From Anaerolineaceae bacterium (lineage in GTDB: Bacteria > Chloroflexota > Anaerolineae > Aggregatilineales > Phototrophicaceae), in contig WGMX01000059.1 of NCBI GenBank assembly GCA_016124855.1, positions 35,016-99,015 on the forward strand: a DNA stretch of 64,000 nucleotides, given 5' to 3'. Shown here piece after piece: positions 34,383 through 42,753 of this stretch (position 1 is its first letter; the number at the start of each line of letters is the position of its first letter). The notes below the pieces were generated by a model. That model was not told where the DNA came from. It was given only the letters and a program-made list of their open reading frames with translations, and did not search any database. Made by a program: the position numbers and the translations under genes.

Positions 34383-35387
34383 TTATTCCGCCGTCGGATC
34401 ATCCCCATTTTTGGCGGCTTCGCGGGCTTTACCTAGCTGCACTGCTCGCATCACCTGTGTCTTGGACAGGATGACCGACTCGTCTTTTTCCATCAACAAA
34501 TCTTTTGGCACGGGAATGTGCCGTTCCGCTAAGAAATCTACGACCGCATCACTGAAGGTGCGCGACTCGGCGTTATCGCCTAATTCGTCGCGCACTTCGC
34601 GCAGATGATCAATCAGCCACAGGAACAAGTCAGCTTCGGTACGTTCCGGCATGTGTTCGAGGATTTCATATTTACGGATGAGTGTTACCGCCGGACGGAA
34701 GACGTTGTCGTACCAACTGGCTGCCGCTTCTTCAATGGTGACGGGCTTACCCGTTTTATGCTCCAACATACTCTTATGCAGGTAAATGTGTCCTAGAAGA
34801 TCGCTGTAGCGCGATGCCTCGCTGAGTTCCAACGATTGATGCTGGGGACGGGTTGTCTCGAGGCCAATTTCTTCAAGGAAGGCGGCATAGCTTCCGGCTT
34901 TATCCAAATCTTCGATGGACATCCCCGGTTCAATATGAATGGATGTGGGCAGTTCAGTCACATGGGCTTCAATCGTTTCGTTGCCGAGCTGCTTGGCAAC
35001 TGACACGCGATGATTGCCATCCCGCACGAAGTAGACATCCCCGACTTTGTAGAGTTCAACCGGTGGCGTACCTTGTAAGCTGTTGACCTGCGCGTAGACG
35101 CGGCTCCAACGGTCACGTGATGTGCTGCCACGCGGTAGGAAGTTGCTGGTAAAATCACGATAGCGGCCTACGCTGCCGACGATTTTATCCACCGGAACAT
35201 TTTGCAGGCCTTTGTAGCTTTCTTCGCGCAGGCGCAAACGTGCTTTGATGTCGTCGAAACTCAGCAGTTCCGCCGACTGCCCACGAATCAAGCCCATCAT
35301 TTCCTGAATAAATGCTTGCCGCCGCGCGTTCTGAAAGACATTCAAGCCTTCGCTGTAATAACCGCTGAATCCTGAGTCTTCAGCCAT
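34383..35387 (-). CDS. ParB/Srx-like protein with C-terminal DUF4032-like region
   Basis: A 334-residue soluble protein. Residues about 60-140 contain VPVDKIVGSVGRYRDFT and VGDVYFVRDGNHRVSVAKQL, the GN-H-R motif of ParB/sulfiredoxin-fold domains that bind nucleotide. The C-terminal part, with TEADLFLWLIDHLREVRDEL near 251-270, resembles DUF4032 from actinobacterial proteins; that label is tentative. DNA binding cannot be assumed because the ParB helix-turn-helix is not apparent. The start at 35387 has AAGGAGAG upstream. It is divergent from surE. Confidence 0.6.
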   Translation of the reverse strand: MAEDSGFSGYYSEGLNVFQNARRQAFIQEMMGLIRGQSAELLSFDDIKARLRLREESYKGLQNVPVDKIVGSVGRYRDFTSNFLPRGSTSRDRWSRVYAQVNSLQGTPPVELYKVGDVYFVRDGNHRVSVAKQLGNETIEAHVTELPTSIHIEPGMSIEDLDKAGSYAAFLEEIGLETTRPQHQSLELSEASRYSDLLGHIYLHKSMLEHKTGKPVTIEEAAASWYDNVFRPAVTLIRKYEILEHMPERTEADLFLWLIDHLREVRDELGDNAESRTFSDAVVDFLAERHIPVPKDLLMEKDESVILSKTQVMRAVQLGKAREAAKNGDDPTAE

Positions 35388-35612
35388 TATCCGACTCTCC
35401 TTCACCGAAACAATTACCCAAGCATTCATTTCAGCTTACCCCACAATCCTCAACTTGCACACACTTCTACAGTCCACAACTGAACTTTTCCCCCTGACTT
35501 TCTAAAGCATAAATGAACGATGCATTATGGACATCCGTCTTTGATCGGCACTTCACACCCTACTTTTGGCGGAGTAAGATGTGCGCGTTTGATTATCAAA
35601 AGGGGATCATTT

Positions 35613-36365
35613 GTGACTTATATTCTCGTAACCAATGATGACGGCGTACAAGCACCCGGTATTCTGGCACTGGCTCAGGCTATGCGGACGATTGGCGAGG
35701 TGCAGATTATCGCGCCCGCCATCAACCAGAGCAGCAGCGGACACAAGAAAACCTTATTCACGGATATTCCTATTGCAACTGCTACTTTAGCGGATGGTAC
35801 GAGCGCAACGGCTGTGAGCGGTTCGCCTGCGGATTGCGTAGCCGTCGCGGCCTTAGGCGTATTCAAATGGCCGCCACGTATCGTTGTTTCGGGCATCAAC
35901 CGCGGCGGCAATATGGGACAGGATATTACCTACAGCGGTACGGTCACGGCAGCGTTGGAAGGGGCTATTTTTGGCGTGCCAGCGCTGGCGGTTTCGCTCG
36001 ATAAGCGCGATGCCAACACGGTTGAAGATTACGCGCTGGCGGCACAATTGGCGGTCACTGTGGTTAAACACATTATCGAAAAGGGTTTGCCTCCACTGAC
36101 GATTTTGAACTTGAATGTTCCATCGGGCGATAAGGTCAACGGTTTGCGGCTGACGCGGCAGGGCGCACGCCTGTATAACGATGTACTCGAACGCAACGGT
36201 GATGTCATCCGCATTGGTGGCCCTGAACCGACCGGTTTGTTCGAACAGAGTGGAACGGATTTGTGGGCGGTACATAATGGTTATGCCAGCCTGACACCGA
36301 TTCATCTGGATATGACGGCGCATCATTTCATCGCTGATCTGGCTGCTTGGGATATTGGGATATAG
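35613..36365 (+). CDS. surE: 5'/3'-nucleotidase SurE
   Basis: A 250-residue metal-dependent nucleoside-monophosphate phosphatase. The N-terminal LVTNDDGVQAPGI carries the metal-binding Asp pair D9-D10; INQSSSGHKKT holds the Ser; SGINRGGNMGQDITYSGTVT holds the conserved Asn and the tetramer loop; VNGLRLTRQG is typical of the C-terminal half. The GTG at 35613 is used because AAGGGG lies seven bases upstream and the family always starts just before the first beta strand; the longer frame from 35520 is unlikely. The downstream htpG gene may share stress regulation. Confidence 0.95.
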   Translation: MTYILVTNDDGVQAPGILALAQAMRTIGEVQIIAPAINQSSSGHKKTLFTDIPIATATLADGTSATAVSGSPADCVAVAALGVFKWPPRIVVSGINRGGNMGQDITYSGTVTAALEGAIFGVPALAVSLDKRDANTVEDYALAAQLAVTVVKHIIEKGLPPLTILNLNVPSGDKVNGLRLTRQGARLYNDVLERNGDVIRIGGPEPTGLFEQSGTDLWAVHNGYASLTPIHLDMTAHHFIADLAAWDIGI

Positions 36366-36470
36366 ACGCTTACTCGTTTCTTACACTTGGATGTTATAAA
36401 ATACAGCGAATTTTGCCATCTACTATTTGAATAACCATTCATCAATACGATTCAGCAGGAGTTAAGCATA

Positions 36471-38381
36471 ATGGCTGAGACATTTACTTTTCAGGCAGAA
36501 ATCCAGCAGTTACTGGATATTCTGATACATTCGCTGTATACCGAACGCGACATTTTCCTCCGTGAACTGATTTCCAACGCGTCAGACGCGCTCAACCGTG
36601 TGCAGTTTGAACTGCTCACTAACCATGATGTGCAAGACGCGGATGCCGAGCTGGCAATTGAGATCAAGGCCAATGAAGAAGCTGGAACATTGACCATCAG
36701 TGACAGCGGCATTGGCATGACCAAGGATGACCTTGCCAACAACCTCGGTGTGATCGCCCGCAGCGGCGCGAAAGCCTTCATCGAAGCGGCCAAGCAAGCC
36801 TCCAACGGCAGCAGCGCCGCGCAGGACGTGATTGGTCAGTTCGGCGTGGGCTTCTATTCGGTGTTTATGGTGGCCTCCAAAGTGCGTGTGGTTTCTCGTT
36901 CGTATAAGAAGGATGAGCCGGTTTACGCATGGGAATCGACCGGCGGTCAAACTTACGAAATCGAACCCGCCGAACGGGAGGCACGCGGCACGGACATTAT
37001 CATCACCCTCAAAGAGGATATGAAAGAATTCCTGCAAGAGTGGAAGATCAAGGACATTATCCGCCGGCACTCGGATTACATCGCTTTCCCGATTTACGTG
37101 GGCGAGAGCGATGAAGCGGTCAACAAGCAAACGGCGATCTGGCGGCAAGACCCTAAAGAAGTCACCGACGAACAGTACAACGACTTCTATAAAATGCTGA
37201 CGATGGATTGGGAAGCACCGCTGCACCGTATTCACATGCGGGCGGATGTGCCGTTGCAATTTTATGCACTGTTGTATATCCCCAGCAGCGCCGAACGCAA
37301 TATCCTCAATCCGCGCAAGGAACAGGGTTTGAAGCTCTATGCGCGTAAGGTCTTGATTCAGGAATACGCCAAAGATTTGCTGCCTGAATACCTCCAGTTT
37401 GTGCAGGGTGTGGTTGACAGCGAAGACCTGCCTTTGAACGTCAACCGCGAGAGTGTTCAGGCCAACAAGATTATGGCGAACCTCAAGAAGACGATTACAG
37501 GCAAAGTCTTGAGCGAACTCAAGCGGCTTGCACAGAAGAACAAAGACGAATATCTCAAGATTTACGCCCAGTTCGGACGCTTCATCAAGCAGGGTGTAGC
37601 GGTTGCACCGACTGATCGTACTGATGTTGAACCGCTGTTGTTCTTCCCGACCAGCACCAGCGCTAACCCCGGCGACTTGTTCTCGCTGGAAGATTACACC
37701 GGACGGATGGTCAGCGGTCAGGATGATATTTATTACATCATCGGTGAGGACTTCCACAGTGCTACCCGCAGCCCGCATTTGGATGCCTTCCGTCAGCGCG
37801 GGATCGAAGTGCTGTACTTTGTTGATCCGGTTGATCCTTTCATGCTGATGGGTTTGGATGCCTTCAAAGGTCACAAGCTGCGGAACGTGGATGAGGCCGA
37901 TATTGACCTGAGCAGCATTGGCGAGGCGAAGGCAGACGAGAAACCGGTCAAAGAGAGTCTGGCAGAGGACACTTTCGAGACGCTCCAAAAACACTTCAAG
38001 GATTTGCTGGGTGATCGGGTTAAGGAAGTGCGTGCCAGCAAGACGCTCACGGGCAGTCCGGCGCGTTTGGTGAGTGACGAGTCCGGTGCAAGCCGCCAGA
38101 TGTACCGCATCAACCGTTTGCTGGATAAGGACTACGAACTGCCGGTTAAGACGCTGGAACTCAATCCGCGTCATCCGTTGATGCACAACCTGAGCCAGAT
38201 GTTGGCTTCAACACCGGACAATCCTCTGATTAAGGTGGTTGAAGAGCAAGTTTTTGAGACCGCACTGCTGCAGGATGGCATCCATCCTGATCCAGCGGCG
38301 ATGGCTGACCGCCTGACGCTGCTCATGGAGGCGGCGACGGGTACGCAATCCAGTGAATTGGATTTCGACGACGCGCAGTAA
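36471..38381 (+). CDS. htpG: Hsp90 chaperone HtpG
   Basis: A 636-residue ATP-dependent chaperone of full length. The N-terminal GHKL ATPase (about 1-215) has ERDIFLRELISNASDALNR, DSGIGMTKDDLANNLGVIA and GQFGVGFYSVFMVASKVRV. The middle domain includes the catalytic Arg segment (DLPLNVNRESVQ), and the C-terminal domain with NPRHPLMHNL dimerises the protein. No CIRCE operator was found upstream. CAGGAGTTAAGCATA precedes the ATG and a strong terminator follows, so it is a single-gene unit. Confidence 0.97.
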   Translation: MAETFTFQAEIQQLLDILIHSLYTERDIFLRELISNASDALNRVQFELLTNHDVQDADAELAIEIKANEEAGTLTISDSGIGMTKDDLANNLGVIARSGAKAFIEAAKQASNGSSAAQDVIGQFGVGFYSVFMVASKVRVVSRSYKKDEPVYAWESTGGQTYEIEPAEREARGTDIIITLKEDMKEFLQEWKIKDIIRRHSDYIAFPIYVGESDEAVNKQTAIWRQDPKEVTDEQYNDFYKMLTMDWEAPLHRIHMRADVPLQFYALLYIPSSAERNILNPRKEQGLKLYARKVLIQEYAKDLLPEYLQFVQGVVDSEDLPLNVNRESVQANKIMANLKKTITGKVLSELKRLAQKNKDEYLKIYAQFGRFIKQGVAVAPTDRTDVEPLLFFPTSTSANPGDLFSLEDYTGRMVSGQDDIYYIIGEDFHSATRSPHLDAFRQRGIEVLYFVDPVDPFMLMGLDAFKGHKLRNVDEADIDLSSIGEAKADEKPVKESLAEDTFETLQKHFKDLLGDRVKEVRASKTLTGSPARLVSDESGASRQMYRINRLLDKDYELPVKTLELNPRHPLMHNLSQMLASTPDNPLIKVVEEQVFETALLQDGIHPDPAAMADRLTLLMEAATGTQSSELDFDDAQ

Positions 38382-38401
38382 ATAATTTGCGTTCCGGTTT
38401 C

Positions 38402-38433
38402 AAAAGGGCAGGCTGACGAGCTTGCCCTTTTTT
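38402..38433 (+). terminator. terminator of htpG
   Basis: Stem AAAGGGCA / TGCCCTTT with a 12-base loop followed by TTTT, 20 bases after the stop. Confidence 0.88.
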
Positions 38434-38793
38434 ATGTCAATTTATTGGCGATATTTGGCAGATTATTGGCGAAATTGCCGACTTTTCGGCGGATGGCCCG
38501 GCTGAGAACGCGGCAATTGGGGTGGGGAATGTCCGCCGCTAAGATTGCCAATCGGGAAGTCCTGAGTGCTGAGTTCCGAGTACTGAGTCCAATGCGGATT
38601 AACCACCAAGGCACAAAGAAAAGCAAAGGGAAATCCAACATTAGTATAGAACAAATGAGCGGATAAAGTCAAGTTGTAGTTTGGTTTGAAGATGGTGTTG
38701 GTGTTTTTCTACCATTGTGTAATAACTTGTGTTAGAACCCGCTGATTAAGAGTTATATCATATCGTACAAAATGGTAGCAACTACTTTTTAAG
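38434..38793. other. gene-free stretch with heptamer array
   Basis: No gene. A heptamer array lies at 38557-38591 and a purine-rich, roughly nonamer-periodic stretch at 38603-38630. From about 38640 on, base composition shifts to AT-rich, as in the following minus-strand gene, which suggests that the acquired segment begins near there. Confidence 0.55.
38557..38591. repeat. heptamer array RAGTNNN x5
   Basis: AAGTCCT, GAGTGCT, GAGTTCC, GAGTACT, GAGTCCA: five units of exact 7-bp period. Confidence 0.7.
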
Positions 38794-41217
38794 CTACAAA
38801 GAATACTTCGTTGAAGTCCTAATTGCTCTATCAACTTCATCCATTACATCAGCTGTTATTGTTTTTATACAAACTAGACGGGCTGGATGCTTTAAAGGCG
38901 AAAGTAAAAGATTCTCTAGCTTTAGAAGGTAGTCCAAAAAAATAGTGATTCTTTCTTTCCTAAGATACAAGCGATTTTTTTTATGACCTTCAATATTTTC
39001 TATTTCCGAGGTTAGACGACTAAGTTTTCTCCAAGTCTCTGCATCTCGTATCGCGGTATCATACATGGTTTCTTCAACGTAGTTAAATCGATGTACAAGA
39101 AATTTTGCTTGATACCCGCCACTTTTGGTAATGGCAAAAATAGAATCAATATCTACGTTAACTGAATTAACATTTTTTATTAAACCGGATCGATTCAAAT
39201 CGCCTAAACACTTTAAGATGAACTGTTCTGACGCTCCAGCTTTACTAAATAATTTGACAAGTTCATGTGCTGGAACGTCTAAGGTATCTTTTTGTAAAGC
39301 TCTAAAAGCAAATTCATTTAATATCATCAATCTAAGTAATTCTAAATTCTCTGCCCCTAAATGTGCATCGAAGAGATTAATACAATTAGCTTTTCCTTCT
39401 TCAAAATGTCGCCAATAAGACAGCATTGTTCCTTTGAATATTTCATGGAATGGAAATACATAGCTGTTTTCTCCTGAAAGATAATTTAAGATTGCTGTTT
39501 CAGCTTCGATATGACCTGATGTCAAAAAAGCAGTTATGAGTTGTAAGCCCCTTCTAATATCCAAGTCAGCCATTGATTCAATGAAATTTCCTGCACTTCC
39601 TTGTAATACACTTTCTTGCACAATATCAAAAAAATTGCTTAAGTCGCTTACCTTTACTTGAATATTGTTAACTGTGAAAGTTCCAGAACGCTTTTCAAGT
39701 ATTTTCTTTGAATATGTCAATCGTTTGGACAACACCGATTTGAAAGGTGGGGGATCAAGCCAAAGTTTTCGTAACTCATATGCATTAAAAGTCGAATCTG
39801 ATTGGTGTTTAATATAGGTGGCATCACGAATACTTATAACCATGTTACATTTTATTCGCTTCGATAGTGCTAAGCCCTCAGCAAATACTGAAGTTTCCAA
39901 TTCTTCATCTTCAAAAAGATCCACGTTGTCTAAAACGATTATGCAAAGTTGATTGCTTGTTATGTGCCGAAAGAGTTTGTCAACGTATGGCTCGATCTTT
40001 TTATAGTCGTCTTCAACTAAATCAGCCATTTTTTTGTCAAACTCTGATCTATTAGACCTGTATGTAATAGCGAATGGCCCATTAGCAAGAGAGGAAAATT
40101 CGTTACGATAAGCGGGTTCAACTAAATGTTCATAATCGGTGGGCTGATTGGGATGTTTTGGGGTTTCGTCTAGATAATCTCTCAACTTACTATAGATGAA
40201 TGCTCTTGGGTTTGGTTCACGACCTAATTCCTCAAAATCAAGATAAATCCAGTGTGCGTTTCTGCGTTCAAGCACCTCGCGACCTGATATTAATTGAAAG
40301 TGAGTGAGATAAGTTGACTTTCCAACTCCGACTGGACCTATTATTAAGGTAACTGGAGGTGTATAGCTGGAAATGCTTGTTTCAACAATTTCTTCGAGAT
40401 GACCATGAGATTTATCCCTCCTGATCCTTTTTGCTGTATTAATGTTAGTTGGTTTTATTTCTGCCAGATGCATCCCTAACTGAGAATCATAACGTGTGCG
40501 GTTATCAGTGCCGACAAAACATTTTTCAAGACTCACTTGATCGCTAAGTAAAGCATCAGAATGCAATGCATAATCAATAGCAGGACTAATAAACTCAGCA
40601 ATACGGTTTCGATCTATCCGACTATCGGTATTTTTTAGCGTCGTGGTAAGACGATTTTCTATAGTCGATATTTTATTAATGATTTCATCAAGGCTTCCTT
40701 CTTCAACCATACTAGAAGCAAGCAAATTAAACAGTTTTTCAGGATGGTCGGGATTGCTAAATGGGAATAGTAAATGAGCGTAAGCTTGTTCACGTGGTTC
40801 GTTGAGTGGGAATAAACACCAACACAAACCATTTGTCACAACTACGGCATCAGCATCTTTTTCTTCTGCATATGAGCGCGCTTGATTAATTGCGCTATTT
40901 ATCTCACCTGTACTTAAGACACTACCGGAAAGCTTAAGCTGTGCCTTTCGTGTTGGAGAAGGGAAGCTAGCTCCTGATTTTTTGGCCTCGACAATCACAC
41001 TATAATTTGCGCTACGCAATAAATAATCTATATTTCCAACATCAGTCCGTTCTTCTACACTTACCTGACCGAATTGCCAGCCTAGGACATTGCGAATTAT
41101 TCGATCAATTACGTCAAATCGCGTCTGTGCTTCGTTATAATCAGTGAGATCTTTTTCCCCAACATATTTATAGATTTCATCAAAGACCTCTGATATTTCG
41201 CCCCAATCAAATGACAT
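38794..41217 (-). CDS. PD-(D/E)XK nuclease-like / P-loop NTPase protein, candidate defence effector
   Basis: An 807-residue soluble protein. Residues about 30-130 resemble the N-terminal nuclease domain of type I restriction R subunits and related PD-(D/E)XK enzymes: D64 in GNIDYLL and E77-A-K79 in VIVEAKKSG form the active-site pattern. Residues about 270-480 are a STAND/AAA-like NTPase with Walker A GPVGVGKST (294-302) and Walker B CIIVLDNVD (425-433). The remaining 330 residues are helical with no recognised domain, a possible sensor. Base composition is clearly more AT-rich than neighbours, and the gene is alone, consistent with lateral gain. The fusion resembles single-gene antiphage proteins, but no specific family was identified. 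Confidence 0.7.
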   Translation of the reverse strand: MSFDWGEISEVFDEIYKYVGEKDLTDYNEAQTRFDVIDRIIRNVLGWQFGQVSVEERTDVGNIDYLLRSANYSVIVEAKKSGASFPSPTRKAQLKLSGSVLSTGEINSAINQARSYAEEKDADAVVVTNGLCWCLFPLNEPREQAYAHLLFPFSNPDHPEKLFNLLASSMVEEGSLDEIINKISTIENRLTTTLKNTDSRIDRNRIAEFISPAIDYALHSDALLSDQVSLEKCFVGTDNRTRYDSQLGMHLAEIKPTNINTAKRIRRDKSHGHLEEIVETSISSYTPPVTLIIGPVGVGKSTYLTHFQLISGREVLERRNAHWIYLDFEELGREPNPRAFIYSKLRDYLDETPKHPNQPTDYEHLVEPAYRNEFSSLANGPFAITYRSNRSEFDKKMADLVEDDYKKIEPYVDKLFRHITSNQLCIIVLDNVDLFEDEELETSVFAEGLALSKRIKCNMVISIRDATYIKHQSDSTFNAYELRKLWLDPPPFKSVLSKRLTYSKKILEKRSGTFTVNNIQVKVSDLSNFFDIVQESVLQGSAGNFIESMADLDIRRGLQLITAFLTSGHIEAETAILNYLSGENSYVFPFHEIFKGTMLSYWRHFEEGKANCINLFDAHLGAENLELLRLMILNEFAFRALQKDTLDVPAHELVKLFSKAGASEQFILKCLGDLNRSGLIKNVNSVNVDIDSIFAITKSGGYQAKFLVHRFNYVEETMYDTAIRDAETWRKLSRLTSEIENIEGHKKNRLYLRKERITIFLDYLLKLENLLLSPLKHPARLVCIKTITADVMDEVDRAIRTSTKYSL

Positions 41218-41267
41218 TTTATTTACCTTTTAGCCAAGAAATACTTACGATAGTCAACAGGTATGTT

Positions 41268-41375
41268 TTACACCAGCAAATCCAACACCTTATCAATCAT
41301 CCGCCCCCACAGCGGCGGTTGATACTTTGGCATGGGCGGCAAAACAAGAGCCGCAGGTTGAGTAGCTTCTCGCTT
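41268..41375 (-). pseudogene. possible remnant of a gene 3' end
   Basis: Between two stops the minus strand reads 35 residues ending PPLWGRMIDKVLDLLV. The stretch is GC-richer than the AT-rich gene beside it and reads like the C-terminus of an ordinary protein. It may be what is left of a gene replaced when the nuclease-NTPase gene arrived. Chance cannot be excluded. Confidence 0.25.
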
Positions 41376-41465
41376 TGATTAATAGGAATATATCACTTCC
41401 GTATGAATTACAATTAAGCATTTATAGAATTGTAGTCTCATTTGGACAGAGGCGCAAAACAACAA

Positions 41466-41497
41466 AAAAGAGCGCAGCCTTTCGACCACGCTCTTTT
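41466..41497 (-). terminator. terminator of the sdh operon
   Basis: Stem AAAAGAGCG / CGCTCTTTT, followed on the minus strand by TT and further T residues, 22 bases after the sdhB stop. Confidence 0.85.
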
Positions 41498-41518
41498 GTA
41501 ACTTGAATCTTGCAACCG

Positions 41519-42271
41519 TTAGCTGTGAACTTGGATGTCCTTGGGGTCGATGATGCCTTTGGGCGAACCCTTCTGGATGGCGAGTTTGACTTCACCAATG
41601 GCGCGGGTGACTTCGATGCCGCGCGGGCAAGCCGGTGTGCAGTTGTAGATTGTCCGGCAGCGCCACACGCCATCGGGATCAGACAGGGCGTCGAGGCGTT
41701 CTTGCGCGCCTTGATCGCGATCATCAAAGATGAAACGGTGTGCTTGGACGATGGCGGCTGGCCCAACATACTTGCCATTTCCCCAAAAGCTGGGGCAAGA
41801 GGTGGTGCAGCAGGCGCAGAGGATGCAATTGGTCGAGTCGGCGTAAATCTGCTGCTGCTCGTGTGATTGCAGGCGTTCGCGACCATCCGCCGGAAGCGGA
41901 TCGTTATTGACGAAGTAAGGCATGACCGAGCGGTAATGATCGAAGAACGGTTCCATGTCCACGATCAAATCTTTCTTGATCGGTAGGCCGAGGATTGGCT
42001 CAATCTGCACTTTGGGGCCGAGGTTCTTCACCAGCAGCTTACAGGCCAGCGCGTTACGCCCGTTGATACGCATGGCATCCGAGCCGCAGATGCCGTGTGA
42101 ACAGGAACGACGGAAGGCCAGCGTTCCATCCTGCTCCCACTTGACGCGGTGCAGCAGTTCTAACACACGGTCGGTATCCTGCACATCTGTCAGTTCAAAA
42201 GTCTGCCAGTACGGTTTATCTTTACCGGGTACTTCCGGGTTATAGCGTCGAATTCGGAAAGTTACGTCCAT
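41519..42271 (-). CDS. sdhB: succinate dehydrogenase iron-sulphur subunit
   Basis: A 250-residue subunit that carries electrons from the flavoprotein to quinone. The [2Fe-2S] ligands are C57 and C62 (SCSHGICGSDAM, with Asp in the third place as in many SdhB) and C77. The C-terminal ferredoxin domain has NCILCACCTTSCP and RTIYNCTPACPRG for the [4Fe-4S] and [3Fe-4S] clusters. It is last in an operon whose order on the minus strand is sdhC, sdhA, two small membrane proteins, sdhB; the interposed small genes are unusual. A terminator follows. Confidence 0.96.
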   Translation of the reverse strand: MDVTFRIRRYNPEVPGKDKPYWQTFELTDVQDTDRVLELLHRVKWEQDGTLAFRRSCSHGICGSDAMRINGRNALACKLLVKNLGPKVQIEPILGLPIKKDLIVDMEPFFDHYRSVMPYFVNNDPLPADGRERLQSHEQQQIYADSTNCILCACCTTSCPSFWGNGKYVGPAAIVQAHRFIFDDRDQGAQERLDALSDPDGVWRCRTIYNCTPACPRGIEVTRAIGEVKLAIQKGSPKGIIDPKDIQVHS

Positions 42272-42329
42272 CTGTTTCAGTTCTCCGCTTCCTAAATCAC
42301 TAGAAATATTGTAAGCCTATCATCTATCA

Positions 42330-42515
42330 CTACGGATTGCCATTTTGCAAACTGCGCAGGTTGCCGATGCCTATCCCCGTCCAGCCGATGCCGAATAAGA
42401 AGGCCAGTCCGCGCAGCGGTGTCTGGTCAATTAAAAACATATAGCCGTTACTCAAGGCAATGATCACACCTACAACAATGAATATTACCGATCCTATTTT
42501 GCTTTTGATATACAT
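42330..42515 (-). CDS. small membrane protein, paralogue of its upstream neighbour
   Basis: A 61-residue protein with two membrane helices: SVIFIVVGVIIALSNGYMFL and FLFGIGWTGIGIGNLRSL. It is clearly related to the 62-residue product of 42553-42741: both read about S-K-x(10)-G-x(3)-AL-x-NG-x(2)-FL and F-x-GIGW-x(2)-IG-x(2)-NLR-x-LQ, with the same spacing. It sits between sdhB and sdhA in the operon. The family was not recognised. The start at 42515 begins right at the shared N-terminal segment. A link to complex II assembly or regulation is only inferred from position. Confidence 0.65.
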   Translation of the reverse strand: MYIKSKIGSVIFIVVGVIIALSNGYMFLIDQTPLRGLAFLFGIGWTGIGIGNLRSLQNGNP

Positions 42516-42552
42516 AGGCTTTCTCAAAAACCTTGTTGGACAGCCCAATGCA

Positions 42553-42741
42553 TCATTTTGAGTCAGTCTTTTGCAGGCGGCGCAGGTTGCTCGCGCCTAT
42601 CCAGATCCAGCCAATGCCGACAAAGAACATGAATGCCTGCCAAGCCGTATGCTCACTCAAAAACAAGAAACCGTTGCCCAACGCGACCATCAAGCCTGAA
42701 ATCAGGAGCAGAATGGCGATTGTCTTGCTGTGAATGAGCAT
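42553..42741 (-). CDS. small membrane protein, paralogue of its downstream neighbour
   Basis: A 62-residue protein with two membrane helices (AILLLISGLMVALGNGFLFL and FMFFVGIGWIWIGASNLRRL) separated by a short polar loop. It starts 12 bases after the sdhA stop on the same strand and so is co-transcribed with it. Similarity to the next gene shows a tandem duplication inside the operon that has since diverged. Not a known SdhC/D-type anchor: no heme-ligand His is present in either protein. Confidence 0.65.
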   Translation of the reverse strand: MLIHSKTIAILLLISGLMVALGNGFLFLSEHTAWQAFMFFVGIGWIWIGASNLRRLQKTDSK

Positions 42742-42753
42742 AATTTTACCCCA

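Noticed and set aside
36366..36470. Search for a CIRCE heat-shock operator before htpG
   Set aside because: No TTAGCACTC-N9-GAGTGCTAA or close form was found.
36582..38186. 534-codon open frame antisense to htpG
   Set aside because: It mirrors the codon structure of htpG, its protein has no recognisable domain and is His/Asn/Arg-rich in the way antisense shadows are, and htpG is unmistakable.
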